From: JBGSTR01 sp963707135
GTDB taxonomy: Bacteria; Pseudomonadota; Gammaproteobacteria; Chromatiales; Chromatiaceae
Assembly (NCBI GenBank): GCA_963707135.1
Contig: CAVPOY010000043.1
Location: 124,001 to 188,000, forward strand
Reading direction: 5' to 3'
Length of the DNA: 64,000 bases
Below the pieces are notes generated by a model. It was given only the letters and a program-made list of their open reading frames with translations, was not told the DNA's origin and searched no databases. The position numbers and the translations under genes are program-made. Shown here one piece after another: positions 34,460 to 43,372 of the stretch. Position 1 is the first letter of the stretch. Every line of letters begins with the position of its first letter.

Positions 34460-36772
34460 ATGGCAACCAAAGAGGACCTAGAGGCCCGCGAGGCCGAGTG
34501 CAAGAGTGCCGCCGATTACGCGGTCCTGGCGAAGGAAGCGGTAGCGGTGGACGCGGACTACGCCAAGACCCTGCTCGAGAAGGCGGAGATGCAGTGCCAG
34601 ATGCCCCCGGACTATATCGCGGCCGCGGAGGGCGCCGTGGCCGCCGATCTGGGGGACTACGCGAAAGACCTCTACGGCCAGGCCGAGGACGCCTGTTTCG
34701 ACGCCATGGAAAAGGCGGCACTCGGCGCCAGCCTGGCGCGCACCGGCGTCGATGCCGACAAGGGTCGGGCACTGCTGGAGGAGGCCGCGGGCGAGGCGAG
34801 CAAACTTGCCGAGCTTCTCACCATCTCCGGCTACGCGAAGGAGGTCCTGGGAGACGAGGCGCTGGCCGCGAGCCTGCTGGCGAAGGTCGAGGAGAAGGCC
34901 AAGACCCTGCCCGATTATCTGGATCTGGCCAAGACGCTGGTCGCGGAAGGCAATGCCGAGGCCGCGCGTGGGTTCTACGCCAAGGCCGCCCGCCATGTCG
35001 ATGGCCTCGATCAAACGGTTCTCTATGCGAAGGGCTATAGCGAAATATTCTCGGATACGGACGCCGCCCGTAAGGTGCTCGAGGACGCGGAGACCGATTG
35101 CCAGTTCCCCAAGGACTTCTCGGCCCTGGCCGCCGGGTTCAAGGAGCTGTTCGACGACGGCGACAAGGTCTCGGAGCTGATGGAGCAGGCGGCCGAGTTC
35201 GCGATGAGCGGAGAGGAGAACCTGGATCTAGCCAAGGGTTACTGGAACCTGCTCGGCGACAAGGAAAAATCCGCGGAGGCCTTCGGCAAGGCGCTGCCCG
35301 AAGTCAACGACAAGGCACAGCTCCTCGAGCTGGGCGGTTTCATTGCCTCGTCGGTCGGCGTGGCGGATCTGGCGAAGAAGTTCTACGCCAAGGCCGAGGA
35401 TAAGATGTCCGCGGCCGCCGAGCGGATGAAGCTTGCCGAGGCCGTCATCAAGGACACCGGCGACAAGGCGTATGCCGCCGAGGTCTACGGTCGGGCTGCG
35501 GACAGCCTGTCCCAGCCGAACGACCTGATGTCGGTAGCCGCGAACCTGTTCGATCAGCTCGGCGACAAGACCAAGTCGAGCGAGATCTACCGCAAGGCGA
35601 TGGCCGCCATGAGCGATCTCGGGCAGTACACGAAGCTGCTGGAGGCTGTCGACGGCAAGCTCGAGGACAAGGATTTCGGCCGCGAGATCCTCGCGAAGGC
35701 CCGGGCGGTCGCATCCGGTACGCCGGAGTTCCTCGACCTCGCGAAGCGGGCCATTGCCAGCCTCGGCGACAAGGCGATGGCGCGCGAGCTGCTCGAAAAG
35801 GCCGACGAGCGGGTGACCTCCGTCGGGGAGATGAAGGGCCTCGTCTCGGCGGTCAAGACCGATTTCGCCGACGACGCCGATTGGATCGCCCTGGTCGAGG
35901 AGAAGCTCACCAAGCGCGAGGCCAATCAGGCCAAGTACGCGGTCTTCCAGGAGCGCGAGAAGGCCGCGAACACGTCGGTCAAGACGCTTCAACTCGCCGA
36001 TTCGGTGATGGCGGAGCTCGATGACAGGTTCTACGCCCAGAAGCTGCTGGTTGAAGCCCAAAAGAAGCTGGATGCCGAGGGTTGGGACTTCTCCAAGGCC
36101 CGCAAGCTGATCGCCGGGGTCAGCCGCCATCTGGGCGATACCGAATGGGCGACCCGGCTCCTGAAGGACGCGGCGGGCAGGGTCAAGGGTTTTGCGAACC
36201 TGAGCGCGGTGGCGGAATCCGCGGTTGAAATGCTGCCGGACAAGGATAAGGCCAAGGCGCTGGTCGGGGAGTTGTTCGACGGATTCGAGCAGAAGCTGGA
36301 AGCGGCCAGTGCCTACGATCTGAGCAAGCTTGCCGCGGTCCGCGGCCGCCTGCTCGCGGACAAGGCGGCCGCCGCGGCCGCGCTGGACAAGGCCGCCGAA
36401 AAGGGTGGCAGTCACTTCACCTTCGCCGAATTGGCCCGCGTGGCCCAGTCGCTCGACCTGGACGATAAGGTCGAGGCCCTGATGGGGCGGGCGGCTGCAT
36501 GCTGCGGCTCCGGCAGTCAAGCGGGGCAGCTTGCCCGCCGGCTGCTGGAGAGCGGTTTCCCGAAGGACCAGGTAAGGGACCTCTACGGGTCTCTGAAGGG
36601 CAAGCTCGCCGACACGGCCGACAGGCTGGAGTGGGCCGACGCCATCGCCGACCTCTTCGGTGACCGCGAATGGGCCAAGAAGGAGCTCGACGAGCTGTCG
36701 GCGGCCGCGACTGGCGACGAGGCGGCGGCCATCGCTCGGCGCGCCAAGCAGCGGGCCGGTCATCCGGCCTAG
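34460..36772 (+). CDS. 770-residue alpha-solenoid of about twenty 34-residue repeats, function unknown
   Basis: The start at 34460 has GGAGG nine bases before it. No signal peptide or membrane segment is visible. Almost the whole protein consists of a degenerate unit of about 34 residues with the pattern L-A-x-A-V-x(3)-LGDK-x(2)-A-x-E-L-L-x-K-A, seen for example as ISGYAKEVLGDEALAASLL, AEAVIKDTGDKAYAAEVYG and AKRAIASLGDKAMARELLE. Period and helix-turn-helix pattern resemble TPR or Sel1 repeats, but the strongly conserved LGDK turn is distinctive. I estimate 19-21 units, with longer spacers around residues 480-540. Composition is rich in Ala, Lys, Asp and Glu. It is probably a cytoplasmic scaffold. 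It lies upstream of egtBD with a 325-base gap. I cannot name a function. Confidence 0.8.
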   Translation: MATKEDLEAREAECKSAADYAVLAKEAVAVDADYAKTLLEKAEMQCQMPPDYIAAAEGAVAADLGDYAKDLYGQAEDACFDAMEKAALGASLARTGVDADKGRALLEEAAGEASKLAELLTISGYAKEVLGDEALAASLLAKVEEKAKTLPDYLDLAKTLVAEGNAEAARGFYAKAARHVDGLDQTVLYAKGYSEIFSDTDAARKVLEDAETDCQFPKDFSALAAGFKELFDDGDKVSELMEQAAEFAMSGEENLDLAKGYWNLLGDKEKSAEAFGKALPEVNDKAQLLELGGFIASSVGVADLAKKFYAKAEDKMSAAAERMKLAEAVIKDTGDKAYAAEVYGRAADSLSQPNDLMSVAANLFDQLGDKTKSSEIYRKAMAAMSDLGQYTKLLEAVDGKLEDKDFGREILAKARAVASGTPEFLDLAKRAIASLGDKAMARELLEKADERVTSVGEMKGLVSAVKTDFADDADWIALVEEKLTKREANQAKYAVFQEREKAANTSVKTLQLADSVMAELDDRFYAQKLLVEAQKKLDAEGWDFSKARKLIAGVSRHLGDTEWATRLLKDAAGRVKGFANLSAVAESAVEMLPDKDKAKALVGELFDGFEQKLEAASAYDLSKLAAVRGRLLADKAAAAAALDKAAEKGGSHFTFAELARVAQSLDLDDKVEALMGRAAACCGSGSQAGQLARRLLESGFPKDQVRDLYGSLKGKLADTADRLEWADAIADLFGDREWAKKELDELSAAATGDEAAAIARRAKQRAGHPA

Positions 36773-36855
36773 CTCGAATCCTCGAAAAGCTCGCGGAGCG
36801 GCATGGATGCTGCTGGCGAAGCGCGCCGTCCGCCACCGGCGGTGCCCGCGCTTGG

Positions 36856-36875
36856 CTCCCTCTCCCGCTGGCGGG
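36856..36875. repeat. Short dispersed palindromic repeat, copy 2
   Basis: This is identical to 19821-19840 over 20 bases. Here the palindrome is longer: CTCCCGC-TG-GCGGGAG is perfect. It lies in the gap between the solenoid gene and egtB and could separate their transcripts. Confidence 0.7.
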
Positions 36876-37097
36876 AGATGGAAGGGGGAGGGCGCGCCTC
36901 GTCACCCGCAATGCCTCTCTGTCCCTGCCGCGCTCGCGCCTTAAGAGAATGATCGGACGCCAGGCTCCGATCTAATTTTGATTTCGGGCGAAAGGGCCAC
37001 ACCTCCTGGGAATCCGCTATTCGTATCGACCCTGTCTGTAGATCGCTACGGGCGATTTGCCCTGGATGCGCTCTGCGGAGCGCGAAGCGAGGCCCAG

Positions 37098-38390
37098 ATG
37101 CCGGTATTCGAGGACGCCGCACCCGACGAACGCGAAACCAGGCAGGCGTTGAATGCCGAATATCTCCGCATCCGTTCGCTGAGTGAGCGGCTGTGCGAGC
37201 CCCTCGCGACCGAGGACTTCATGCTTCAGCCGACGGCGGAGACCAGCCCGCCGCGCTGGCATCTCGCCCACGTCTCCTGGTTCTTCGAGACCTTCCTGCT
37301 CCGCCCCTACCTGAAGGGCTATCACGTCTTCCACGACCGCTTCGACTACCTTTTCAACAGCTACTACGAGCAGACGGGAACCGGCTTCTGGCCACGCCCG
37401 GAGCGGGGTCTGCTGTCGCGCCCGACCGTTTCGGAGGTCTACGACTACCGTCGGCATGTGGACGCCGGGATCGAGGCCCTGATCGCCCGCTGTCCGTCGG
37501 CGCACTGGCCCGCGGTGGCGGAGCGGTTGGATATCGGTCTGAACCACGAGCAGCAGCACCAGGAGCTGTTGGTCACCGACATCAAGTTCAGCTTCGCCTA
37601 CAACCCGCTGCGCCCGGCCTACCGTCCCGACCTGCCTCAAACGTCGCCTGCCGATCCCGGGCCGCTTCAGTTCGTGTCCTTCGAGGGCGGTGTTTGCCCG
37701 ATCGGCGCCGGGCCTTCAGGGTTCGCCTGGGACAACGAGCGGCCGCGGCACCGGGTCTTTCTGGAGCCCTACGCGCTCGCGACCCGCCCGGTGACCAACG
37801 GGGAATTCCTGACTTTCATCGACGATGGCGGCTATGCGAACCCGGCCCTGTGGCTCTCCGACGGCTGGGCGAGGGTACGGGCCGAGGGCTTGCGCAGTCC
37901 GCTCTATTGGGATAGGGCCGACGGGGACTGGCGGGTCATGACACTCGGAGGCGTGCGCCCGCTGAACCCCGCGGAGCCGGTCTGTCACGTCAGCTACTAC
38001 GAGGCCGAGGCCTTCGCCGCCTGGGCCGGCGCCCGGCTGCCGACAGAGGCCGAGTGGGAGCACGCCGCGGCCGGACACCCGGTCGCCGGAAATTTCCTCG
38101 ACGATGGCTGGATGCACCCCCGGCCGGCCGCGGCCGGCGACGGCATCGAACATCTGTTCGGCGACGTCTGGGAGTGGACGGGTTCGTCCTATCTGCCCTA
38201 CCCGGGGTATCGTGCGCCGCCCGGGGCGCTCGGCGAGTACAACGGAAAATTCATGTGCAACCAGATGGTGCTCCGCGGCGGCTCGTGCGCGACCAGCCGG
38301 AATCACATCCGAGCGAGCTACCGCAACTTCTTCTACCCCCACGAACGCTGGCAGTTCAGCGGGTTCCGGCTCGCGCGGAGCCTCAAATGA
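37098..38390 (+). CDS. egtB: Ergothioneine biosynthesis sulfoxide synthase EgtB
   Basis: EgtB is a non-haem iron enzyme joining a thiol (gamma-glutamylcysteine or cysteine) to hercynine. The 430-residue protein, from the Met at 37098, has an N-terminal DinB-like helical domain with candidate iron ligands in RWHLAHVSWFFE (His55/His58) and HEQQHQE (His150, His154). A C-terminal FGE/sulfatase-type domain follows, with VTNGEFLTFIDDGGY, HVSYYEAEAFAAWAGARLPTEAEWE, GDVWEWTGS, VLRGGSCAT and FSGFRLAR. Its stop overlaps egtD as ATGA (38387-38390). The FGE-like domain should not be mistaken for a sulfatase activator. Confidence 0.96.
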   Translation: MPVFEDAAPDERETRQALNAEYLRIRSLSERLCEPLATEDFMLQPTAETSPPRWHLAHVSWFFETFLLRPYLKGYHVFHDRFDYLFNSYYEQTGTGFWPRPERGLLSRPTVSEVYDYRRHVDAGIEALIARCPSAHWPAVAERLDIGLNHEQQHQELLVTDIKFSFAYNPLRPAYRPDLPQTSPADPGPLQFVSFEGGVCPIGAGPSGFAWDNERPRHRVFLEPYALATRPVTNGEFLTFIDDGGYANPALWLSDGWARVRAEGLRSPLYWDRADGDWRVMTLGGVRPLNPAEPVCHVSYYEAEAFAAWAGARLPTEAEWEHAAAGHPVAGNFLDDGWMHPRPAAAGDGIEHLFGDVWEWTGSSYLPYPGYRAPPGALGEYNGKFMCNQMVLRGGSCATSRNHIRASYRNFFYPHERWQFSGFRLARSLK

Positions 38391-39382
38391 GCAGGCCGGC
38401 GGCGGCGCGGCGGCCCGCGGAGCGGGTGCAGTTTTTCGATTATCAGCCCAGGCCCGCGGACATGCGCGCGGAGGTCCTCGGTGGGCTGACCCGGCGCGAT
38501 AAGCGGCTGTCCCCGAAGTTCTTCTACGACCGGTGGGGTTCCCGGCTGTTCGACAGGATCACCGAGCTGCCCGAGTACTACCCGACCCGCACCGAGATCG
38601 GCATCCTGCGTGAGCACGGGGCCGAGATGGTGCAGCGTCTGGGCCGCGGCAGTGTCCTGATCGAGCTCGGGAGCGGCAGCAGCCGCAAGATCCAGGTCCT
38701 GCTTGAGGCCCTGGAACCCGCTGTCTACGTGCCGGTGGACATATCCAGGCAGCACCTGTTGGACTCGGCGCTAAGGCTCGCGGAACTGTTTCCGGGCCTT
38801 TCGATTCGCGCGGCCTGCGCCGATTACTCGGGACCCTTCGAGTTGCCGCTGGAGCCCGAATGGCGGGAACCGGCCCTGTTCTTCCCCGGCTCCAGCATCG
38901 GCAACTTCGAGCCGGACGAGGCCGGGGCACTGTTGGCGCGGATCGGCCGGGTGGTGGGGGAGGGCGGCCGGCTGCTGATCGGCGTCGACCTGCGCAAGGA
39001 TCCGGCCGTGCTGAACGCCGCGTACAATGACGCGCAAGGCGTGACCGCCGCGTTCAATCTGAATCTGCTGGCGCGCATCAACCGGGAGCTCGGCGGGACC
39101 TTCGACCTCGGCGCATTCGATCACCGCGCCTTCTACAACGACGGGGCGGGGCGCATCGAGATGCACCTAGTCAGCCGCCGCGCGCAGCAGGCGCGGGTGG
39201 CGGGCCGCACGATCGAGTTCGACCGGGGCGAGTCCATTCATACCGAGAGCTCCTACAAGTACGGCATCGATGAGTTCCGCGAGCTTGCCGGCGCGGCCGG
39301 CTTCGGATCAGAGCAGGTCTGGACCGACCGGGACCGACTGTTCAGCGTTCACTGCCTCGTATTCGCCGGTCCCCGCGATTGA
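38387..39382 (+). CDS. egtD: L-histidine N-alpha-methyltransferase EgtD
   Basis: EgtD makes hercynine from histidine by three SAM-dependent methylations, the first ergothioneine step. The 331-residue protein has LSPKFFYDRWGSRLFDRI, TELPEYYPTRTEIGIL, the SAM-binding LIELGSGSSRKI, VPVDISRQHL, FFPGSSIGNFEPDEA, LIGVDLRKDP and IHTESSYKY, all typical of EgtD. Translational coupling to egtB gives the two-gene cassette common in proteobacteria; egtC/egtE and egtA are not adjacent. Confidence 0.96.
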   Translation: MSRPAAARRPAERVQFFDYQPRPADMRAEVLGGLTRRDKRLSPKFFYDRWGSRLFDRITELPEYYPTRTEIGILREHGAEMVQRLGRGSVLIELGSGSSRKIQVLLEALEPAVYVPVDISRQHLLDSALRLAELFPGLSIRAACADYSGPFELPLEPEWREPALFFPGSSIGNFEPDEAGALLARIGRVVGEGGRLLIGVDLRKDPAVLNAAYNDAQGVTAAFNLNLLARINRELGGTFDLGAFDHRAFYNDGAGRIEMHLVSRRAQQARVAGRTIEFDRGESIHTESSYKYGIDEFRELAGAAGFGSEQVWTDRDRLFSVHCLVFAGPRD

Positions 39383-39767
39383 CGCCTGGTCGGTCGCGGC
39401 AGCGAGACGCGCGCCGCCATCAACGGGTACCGCCGGCTGCCCCGCGAGCCGAATTGGACCCGCGCTATCGGACGCCGGGGCCAGGGTCAGCCGCGACTGG
39501 CCCACTTTGGCGGAGCCATTTCCGACATCAGGCGGCGATTCCAGTGTTTCGGTTGCCCAGGTAACCTGAGCCGCTTCTCGCTGCTTGGCGCGGGTGGGAG
39601 CAGCTGTCCTTTCGTTGCTATGCTGCTTGCTTGACGCTCCGACCGCAGCGGCCATGATTCGGCGCCGCCCGCGGGGTATGATGGCGGCCGAGTCCGCGCC
39701 CGCTGGCGTGGGCCCGCACACCACGCGTTCCCCGTTCCGCCCTTCAAGGCACCGAGTAGTACCCCCA
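39383..39767. other. Intergenic region upstream of ppc
   Basis: About 385 bases between egtD and the chosen ppc start. The ppc frame remains open upstream to 39585, but those codons look non-coding. The region should hold the ppc promoter, though I cannot assign boxes. Confidence 0.45.
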
Positions 39768-42560
39768 ATGATCGAGACAACGGAAGCCCCGGCGCTGGAG
39801 CGCGACGTCGAGCTGTTCACGGCCCTGCTGGGGGAGGTGCTGCGCGAGCACAGCCGCAAGCGGGTCCTGGTGGTCGTCGAGCGGCTGCGCGAAGGGTTCA
39901 TGCAGCTGCGCAAGCGCGAGGACCCCAGGCTCCGAGAGCGGCTGATGAAGCGCATCGACGGGCTCGATCCCCAGACGCTCTCGGAGGTGGTCCGCGCCTT
40001 CAGCATCTATTTCGGGCTGGTCAACACGGCCGAGGAGCTGAACGCCTATCTCGAGCGCATGGACCGCATCAGCTCGGGCGAGCGGCTCTGGGTCGGCTCC
40101 TTCGACGACACGGTGCGCCAGTTCCGCGCGGACGGCGTGAGCGCGGAGCGCTTCCAGAGCCTGCTGGAGCACCTGGTCTACTTGCCGGTGTTCACGGCCC
40201 ACCCCACCGAGTCCCGCCGCCGCACCCTCTCGGAGACCTTCCGGCGGGTCTTCCTGGTCGCCGAGGACCTGCACCGTCGCAGGCTCAACGACGAGGAGCT
40301 GGAGGAGAAGCTCCAGGAGATACTCACCCAGATCCAGATACTCTGGAAGACCGACGAGGTGCGGGTGCACAAGCCGAAGGTCACCGACGAGGTGCGCCGC
40401 GGACTCTACTTTTTTCGCGAGTCGCTGTTCGAGGCCGTACCCGAGGTCTACCGCTCCTTGGAGAAGGCGGTCAGGCGCGCCTACGGGCCCGACAGCGGGA
40501 TCCGGGTTCCGAGTTTCATCCGGTTCGGGTCATGGATCGGCGGCGACCGGGACGGCAACCCGTTCGTGAAGCCGGAGACCACCGCGCTCAGTGTGCGCAT
40601 GCACCACGAGCTGGTGTTGCAGGAGTACATCCGCCGGATCGGGGAGCTGCGCCGAATGCTGAGCCACTCCAGCGCCTTGTGCCAACCCTCGCCCGCCCTC
40701 CTGGACAGCCTGGATTCGGATGAGGACTACTGGCTGGTCACCATGGGACAGAGCCAGCGCCGCTACGTCAACGAGCCCTACCGGCGCAAGCTCTCGATGA
40801 TGGGGCATCGGATGGCGGCCAGTCTCGCGTGGGTCCAGGCGCGCATCGACGGTCGTCCCTACGAGGATCTCCCCGAGGGCTATCTGCGGGATACGGACTT
40901 CCTGTCCGATCTGCAGCTGATCCGTGATTCTCTGGTGCACCACGGGGATGCCGCGGCGGCGGCCGGCCCGTTGCAGGACCTCATCCGTCTGGTGGAGACC
41001 TTCGGTTTCCATCTGGTTCAGCTGGACGTTCGACAGGAGTCCGGCCGGCACACTGAGGCGGTGACCGAGCTCTTCGCGCGCCAGCCGGGTGCGCCCTATT
41101 ACCAGGCCTTCGACGACGACCAGCGGATGCTGGCGCTGGCCGAGGCCATCGCTCACCCGCACCCGTTCGTCATCGACAAGGCGACCCTGACGCCGGAGAC
41201 CCGAGAGACCCTCGAGGTCTTCGAGATCATGGCCGGGATGCGCGCCGAGGTCAGCCCGAACCTGTTCGGCGAGTACGTGATTTCGATGACCCACGCGCCG
41301 AGCCATGTCATGGAGGTGATGCTGCTGGCGCGTCTGGCCGGGCTCGCCGGCCAGGACAGCCGGGGCTGGTTCTGCGACATAAGGGTCTCGCCGCTGTTCG
41401 AGACCATCGACGATCTGCTCCGTATCGAGTCGGTCATGGCGACCCTGCTCGACGACCCGGTCTACTCGGCGCTGCTCAAGGCCTCCGGCAATCAGCAGGA
41501 GGTGATGCTCGGCTATTCGGACTCCTGCAAGGACGGCGGCATCCTCGCCTCCAGCTGGAGCCTCTACGAGGCCCAGAAGCGGGTAATCGGGCTCGCCGAC
41601 GACCGCCAGGTGGCCTGCCGTCTGTTCCACGGCCGCGGGGGCACCATCGGCCGCGGGGGAGGGCCGACCCACGAGGCGATCCTGTCCCAGCCCTCCGATA
41701 CCGTGCATGGTCAGATCAAGTTCACCGAGCAGGGCGAGGTGCTCTCCTACCGCTACGCCAACCCCGAGACGGCCCGTTACGAGCTGATCATGGGCATCAG
41801 CGGTTTGATAAAGGCGAGCCGCTGCCTGATCGAGGAGCCGGCGGAGGACCGCAACGACTACCTGGGGATCATGGACGAGTTGGCGCGCTACGGCGAGGAG
41901 GCCTATCGGGCTCTGATCCGCGATACCGACGGCTTCCTCGACTACTTCTACGAATGCACGCCGCTGGACGCGATCGCGCTGCTGAACATCGGCTCGCGCC
42001 CATCGCACCGCAAGAAGGCGGATCGCTCGCTCGGCTCGATTCGCGCGATTCCCTGGGTCTTCGGCTGGGCCCAGTCCCGGCACACCTTGCCGGCCTGGTT
42101 CGGTATCGGGCAGGCCATCGAGCGCTGGCGGGGCAATGACCTCGAGCGTCTTGCCAAGCTGCAGCTGATGTATCAGGAATGGCCCTATTTCCGGGCGCTG
42201 CTGTCCAATACCCAGATGGCCCTGTTCAAGGCCGAGATGCACATCGCGAAGGCGTATCTGCGCCTTGCCTCGGACCGCGGGCGCGCGCAAGCCATCTATG
42301 CCCTTATCGAGTCGGAGTATCAGCGGACCCTGACTCAGGTCATGAACGTCGCGGGCCTGCAGGGGCTGATGGAGGAGACGCCGGAGCTGCAGCTCTCGCT
42401 GGCGCGCCGCAACATCTACCTCGACCCGTTGAACCACATTCAGATCGCGGCGCTCGAGCGCTACCGGTCCGAGGCGGACGAGTCGGGGCGCGAGGAATGG
42501 CTCGACCCGCTGCTGCGCTCCATCAACGCCATCGCGGCGGGGATGCGCAACACCGGCTAG
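39768..42560 (+). CDS. ppc: Phosphoenolpyruvate carboxylase
   Basis: Ppc converts PEP and bicarbonate to oxaloacetate. From the ATG at 39768 (MIETTEAPALERDVELF) the protein is 930 residues, the usual size. It has the catalytic His in FTAHPTESRRRT (about residue 144), WIGGDRDGNPFV, MLGYSDSCKDGGILAS, the glycine-rich PEP-site loop FHGRGGTIGRGGGP (about residue 620) and QGEVLSYRYANPETA. The C-terminus ends with MRNTG, the normal tail. No allosteric-site loss is evident. It stands alone. Confidence 0.97.
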   Translation: MIETTEAPALERDVELFTALLGEVLREHSRKRVLVVVERLREGFMQLRKREDPRLRERLMKRIDGLDPQTLSEVVRAFSIYFGLVNTAEELNAYLERMDRISSGERLWVGSFDDTVRQFRADGVSAERFQSLLEHLVYLPVFTAHPTESRRRTLSETFRRVFLVAEDLHRRRLNDEELEEKLQEILTQIQILWKTDEVRVHKPKVTDEVRRGLYFFRESLFEAVPEVYRSLEKAVRRAYGPDSGIRVPSFIRFGSWIGGDRDGNPFVKPETTALSVRMHHELVLQEYIRRIGELRRMLSHSSALCQPSPALLDSLDSDEDYWLVTMGQSQRRYVNEPYRRKLSMMGHRMAASLAWVQARIDGRPYEDLPEGYLRDTDFLSDLQLIRDSLVHHGDAAAAAGPLQDLIRLVETFGFHLVQLDVRQESGRHTEAVTELFARQPGAPYYQAFDDDQRMLALAEAIAHPHPFVIDKATLTPETRETLEVFEIMAGMRAEVSPNLFGEYVISMTHAPSHVMEVMLLARLAGLAGQDSRGWFCDIRVSPLFETIDDLLRIESVMATLLDDPVYSALLKASGNQQEVMLGYSDSCKDGGILASSWSLYEAQKRVIGLADDRQVACRLFHGRGGTIGRGGGPTHEAILSQPSDTVHGQIKFTEQGEVLSYRYANPETARYELIMGISGLIKASRCLIEEPAEDRNDYLGIMDELARYGEEAYRALIRDTDGFLDYFYECTPLDAIALLNIGSRPSHRKKADRSLGSIRAIPWVFGWAQSRHTLPAWFGIGQAIERWRGNDLERLAKLQLMYQEWPYFRALLSNTQMALFKAEMHIAKAYLRLASDRGRAQAIYALIESEYQRTLTQVMNVAGLQGLMEETPELQLSLARRNIYLDPLNHIQIAALERYRSEADESGREEWLDPLLRSINAIAAGMRNTG

Positions 42561-42653
42561 GCAAAGTATTGTTAGGGTCCGCCGGCCGGACCGTGTTCGG
42601 CCGCGCGCATGCAACCATCGCGTCCACCGGCGCGTTAGAGCGAGGAGCATTCC

Positions 42654-43205
42654 ATGAAGACCGAGCACCCTAGCCGTCGGAGAACGGCCGCCCCGTTATT
42701 GAACCGGACGATGTCGACCGTCGCCCTGGTCCTCGGTTTCGTCGTCCCCGGCGGCCTCTGGGCCGAAGAGGGTATGGCCCGCGGGGGCGCGTCGCCCGGC
42801 ACGCCCCGATCGATCTGGGAGCAGGCCAAAAGGGACTCCAAGACGGCCTGGGATGAGGCCTCGGAGACCTCGCGGCGGGCCTGGGAGGGTGCCCGGGACG
42901 GTTCGACGCGGCTTTGGGACCAGGTGACCGACGAGAGCACCTGGCGGAAGGCCCAGGAGGACTCGAAGCGCCTCTGGGACAAGGCCAAGGAAAGCTCCCA
43001 GGAGGCCTGGGACTCGGCGGCCGAGCGCTCCGGACAGGCCTGGGAGTCCACCAGGGATTTCTCCCAGCGGGAGTGGGACGAGGCGACCGAGCAGTCCGGA
43101 CAGGCCTGGGAGTCGACCAAGGACTATTCCCAGCAGCAATGGGAGCGGGCGAAGTCGGCGGTCGGCGCGACACCTCGGGGAACACCCGCGCCCGTCGAGG
43201 AATGA
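42654..43205 (+). CDS. Exported protein of tandem 11-residue Trp repeats
   Basis: 183 residues. The N-terminus has a basic start and one hydrophobic stretch (TVALVLGFVVPGGLWA), a probable signal peptide. From about residue 54 to 167 there are around ten units of 11 residues, each starting with Trp followed by an acidic residue: WDEASETSRRA, WDKAKESSQEA, WDSAAERSGQA, WESTRDFSQRE, WDEATEQSGQA. Trp-to-Trp spacing is 11 except at one 9-residue step. The hendecad spacing suits an amphipathic or right-handed coiled helix, as in LEA-like proteins. I know no named family. It is preceded by the ppc gene (93-base gap). Confidence 0.75.
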   Translation: MKTEHPSRRRTAAPLLNRTMSTVALVLGFVVPGGLWAEEGMARGGASPGTPRSIWEQAKRDSKTAWDEASETSRRAWEGARDGSTRLWDQVTDESTWRKAQEDSKRLWDKAKESSQEAWDSAAERSGQAWESTRDFSQREWDEATEQSGQAWESTKDYSQQQWERAKSAVGATPRGTPAPVEE

Positions 43206-43275
43206 CGCGGCCGGTTCATCGGCCGCGGAGGCGCTCCTCACCTAAAGTTGGTGTGTCGAAAGCTACGTGAAGACG

Positions 43276-43360
43276 TAGGTTGGGGCGAGGAACGAACCCC
43301 AACGCCTTTTCCGCGCCCATGGCTGCATTGTTGGGGTTCGCAAGCTCACCCCGACATAGG
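43276..43360. repeat. Inverted pair of dispersed hairpin repeats
   Basis: Copy A (43276-43304) contains GTTGGGG-N11-CCCCAAC; copy B (43330-43360) contains GTTGGGG-N12-CCCCGAC and is largely the reverse complement of copy A. They lie between two convergent genes and may end transcription from both sides. Elements of this kind are common in gammaproteobacterial intergenic DNA. Confidence 0.65.
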
Positions 43361-43372
43361 CGCTACACCCTT

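Noticed and set aside
35228..36763. Minus-strand open frame of 511 codons opposite the solenoid gene
   Set aside because: The repeated plus-strand gene has a good ribosome-binding site and helical repeats; the opposite frame has neither.
36978..38390. EgtB as a sulfatase-maturing enzyme for the arylsulfatase
   Set aside because: The C-terminal domain is FGE-like, but the N-terminal iron-binding His block and the coupling to egtD identify an ergothioneine enzyme.
40530..42668. Minus-strand open frame of 712 codons opposite ppc
   Set aside because: Antisense of a clear PEP carboxylase; composition is that of a GC-skew artefact.
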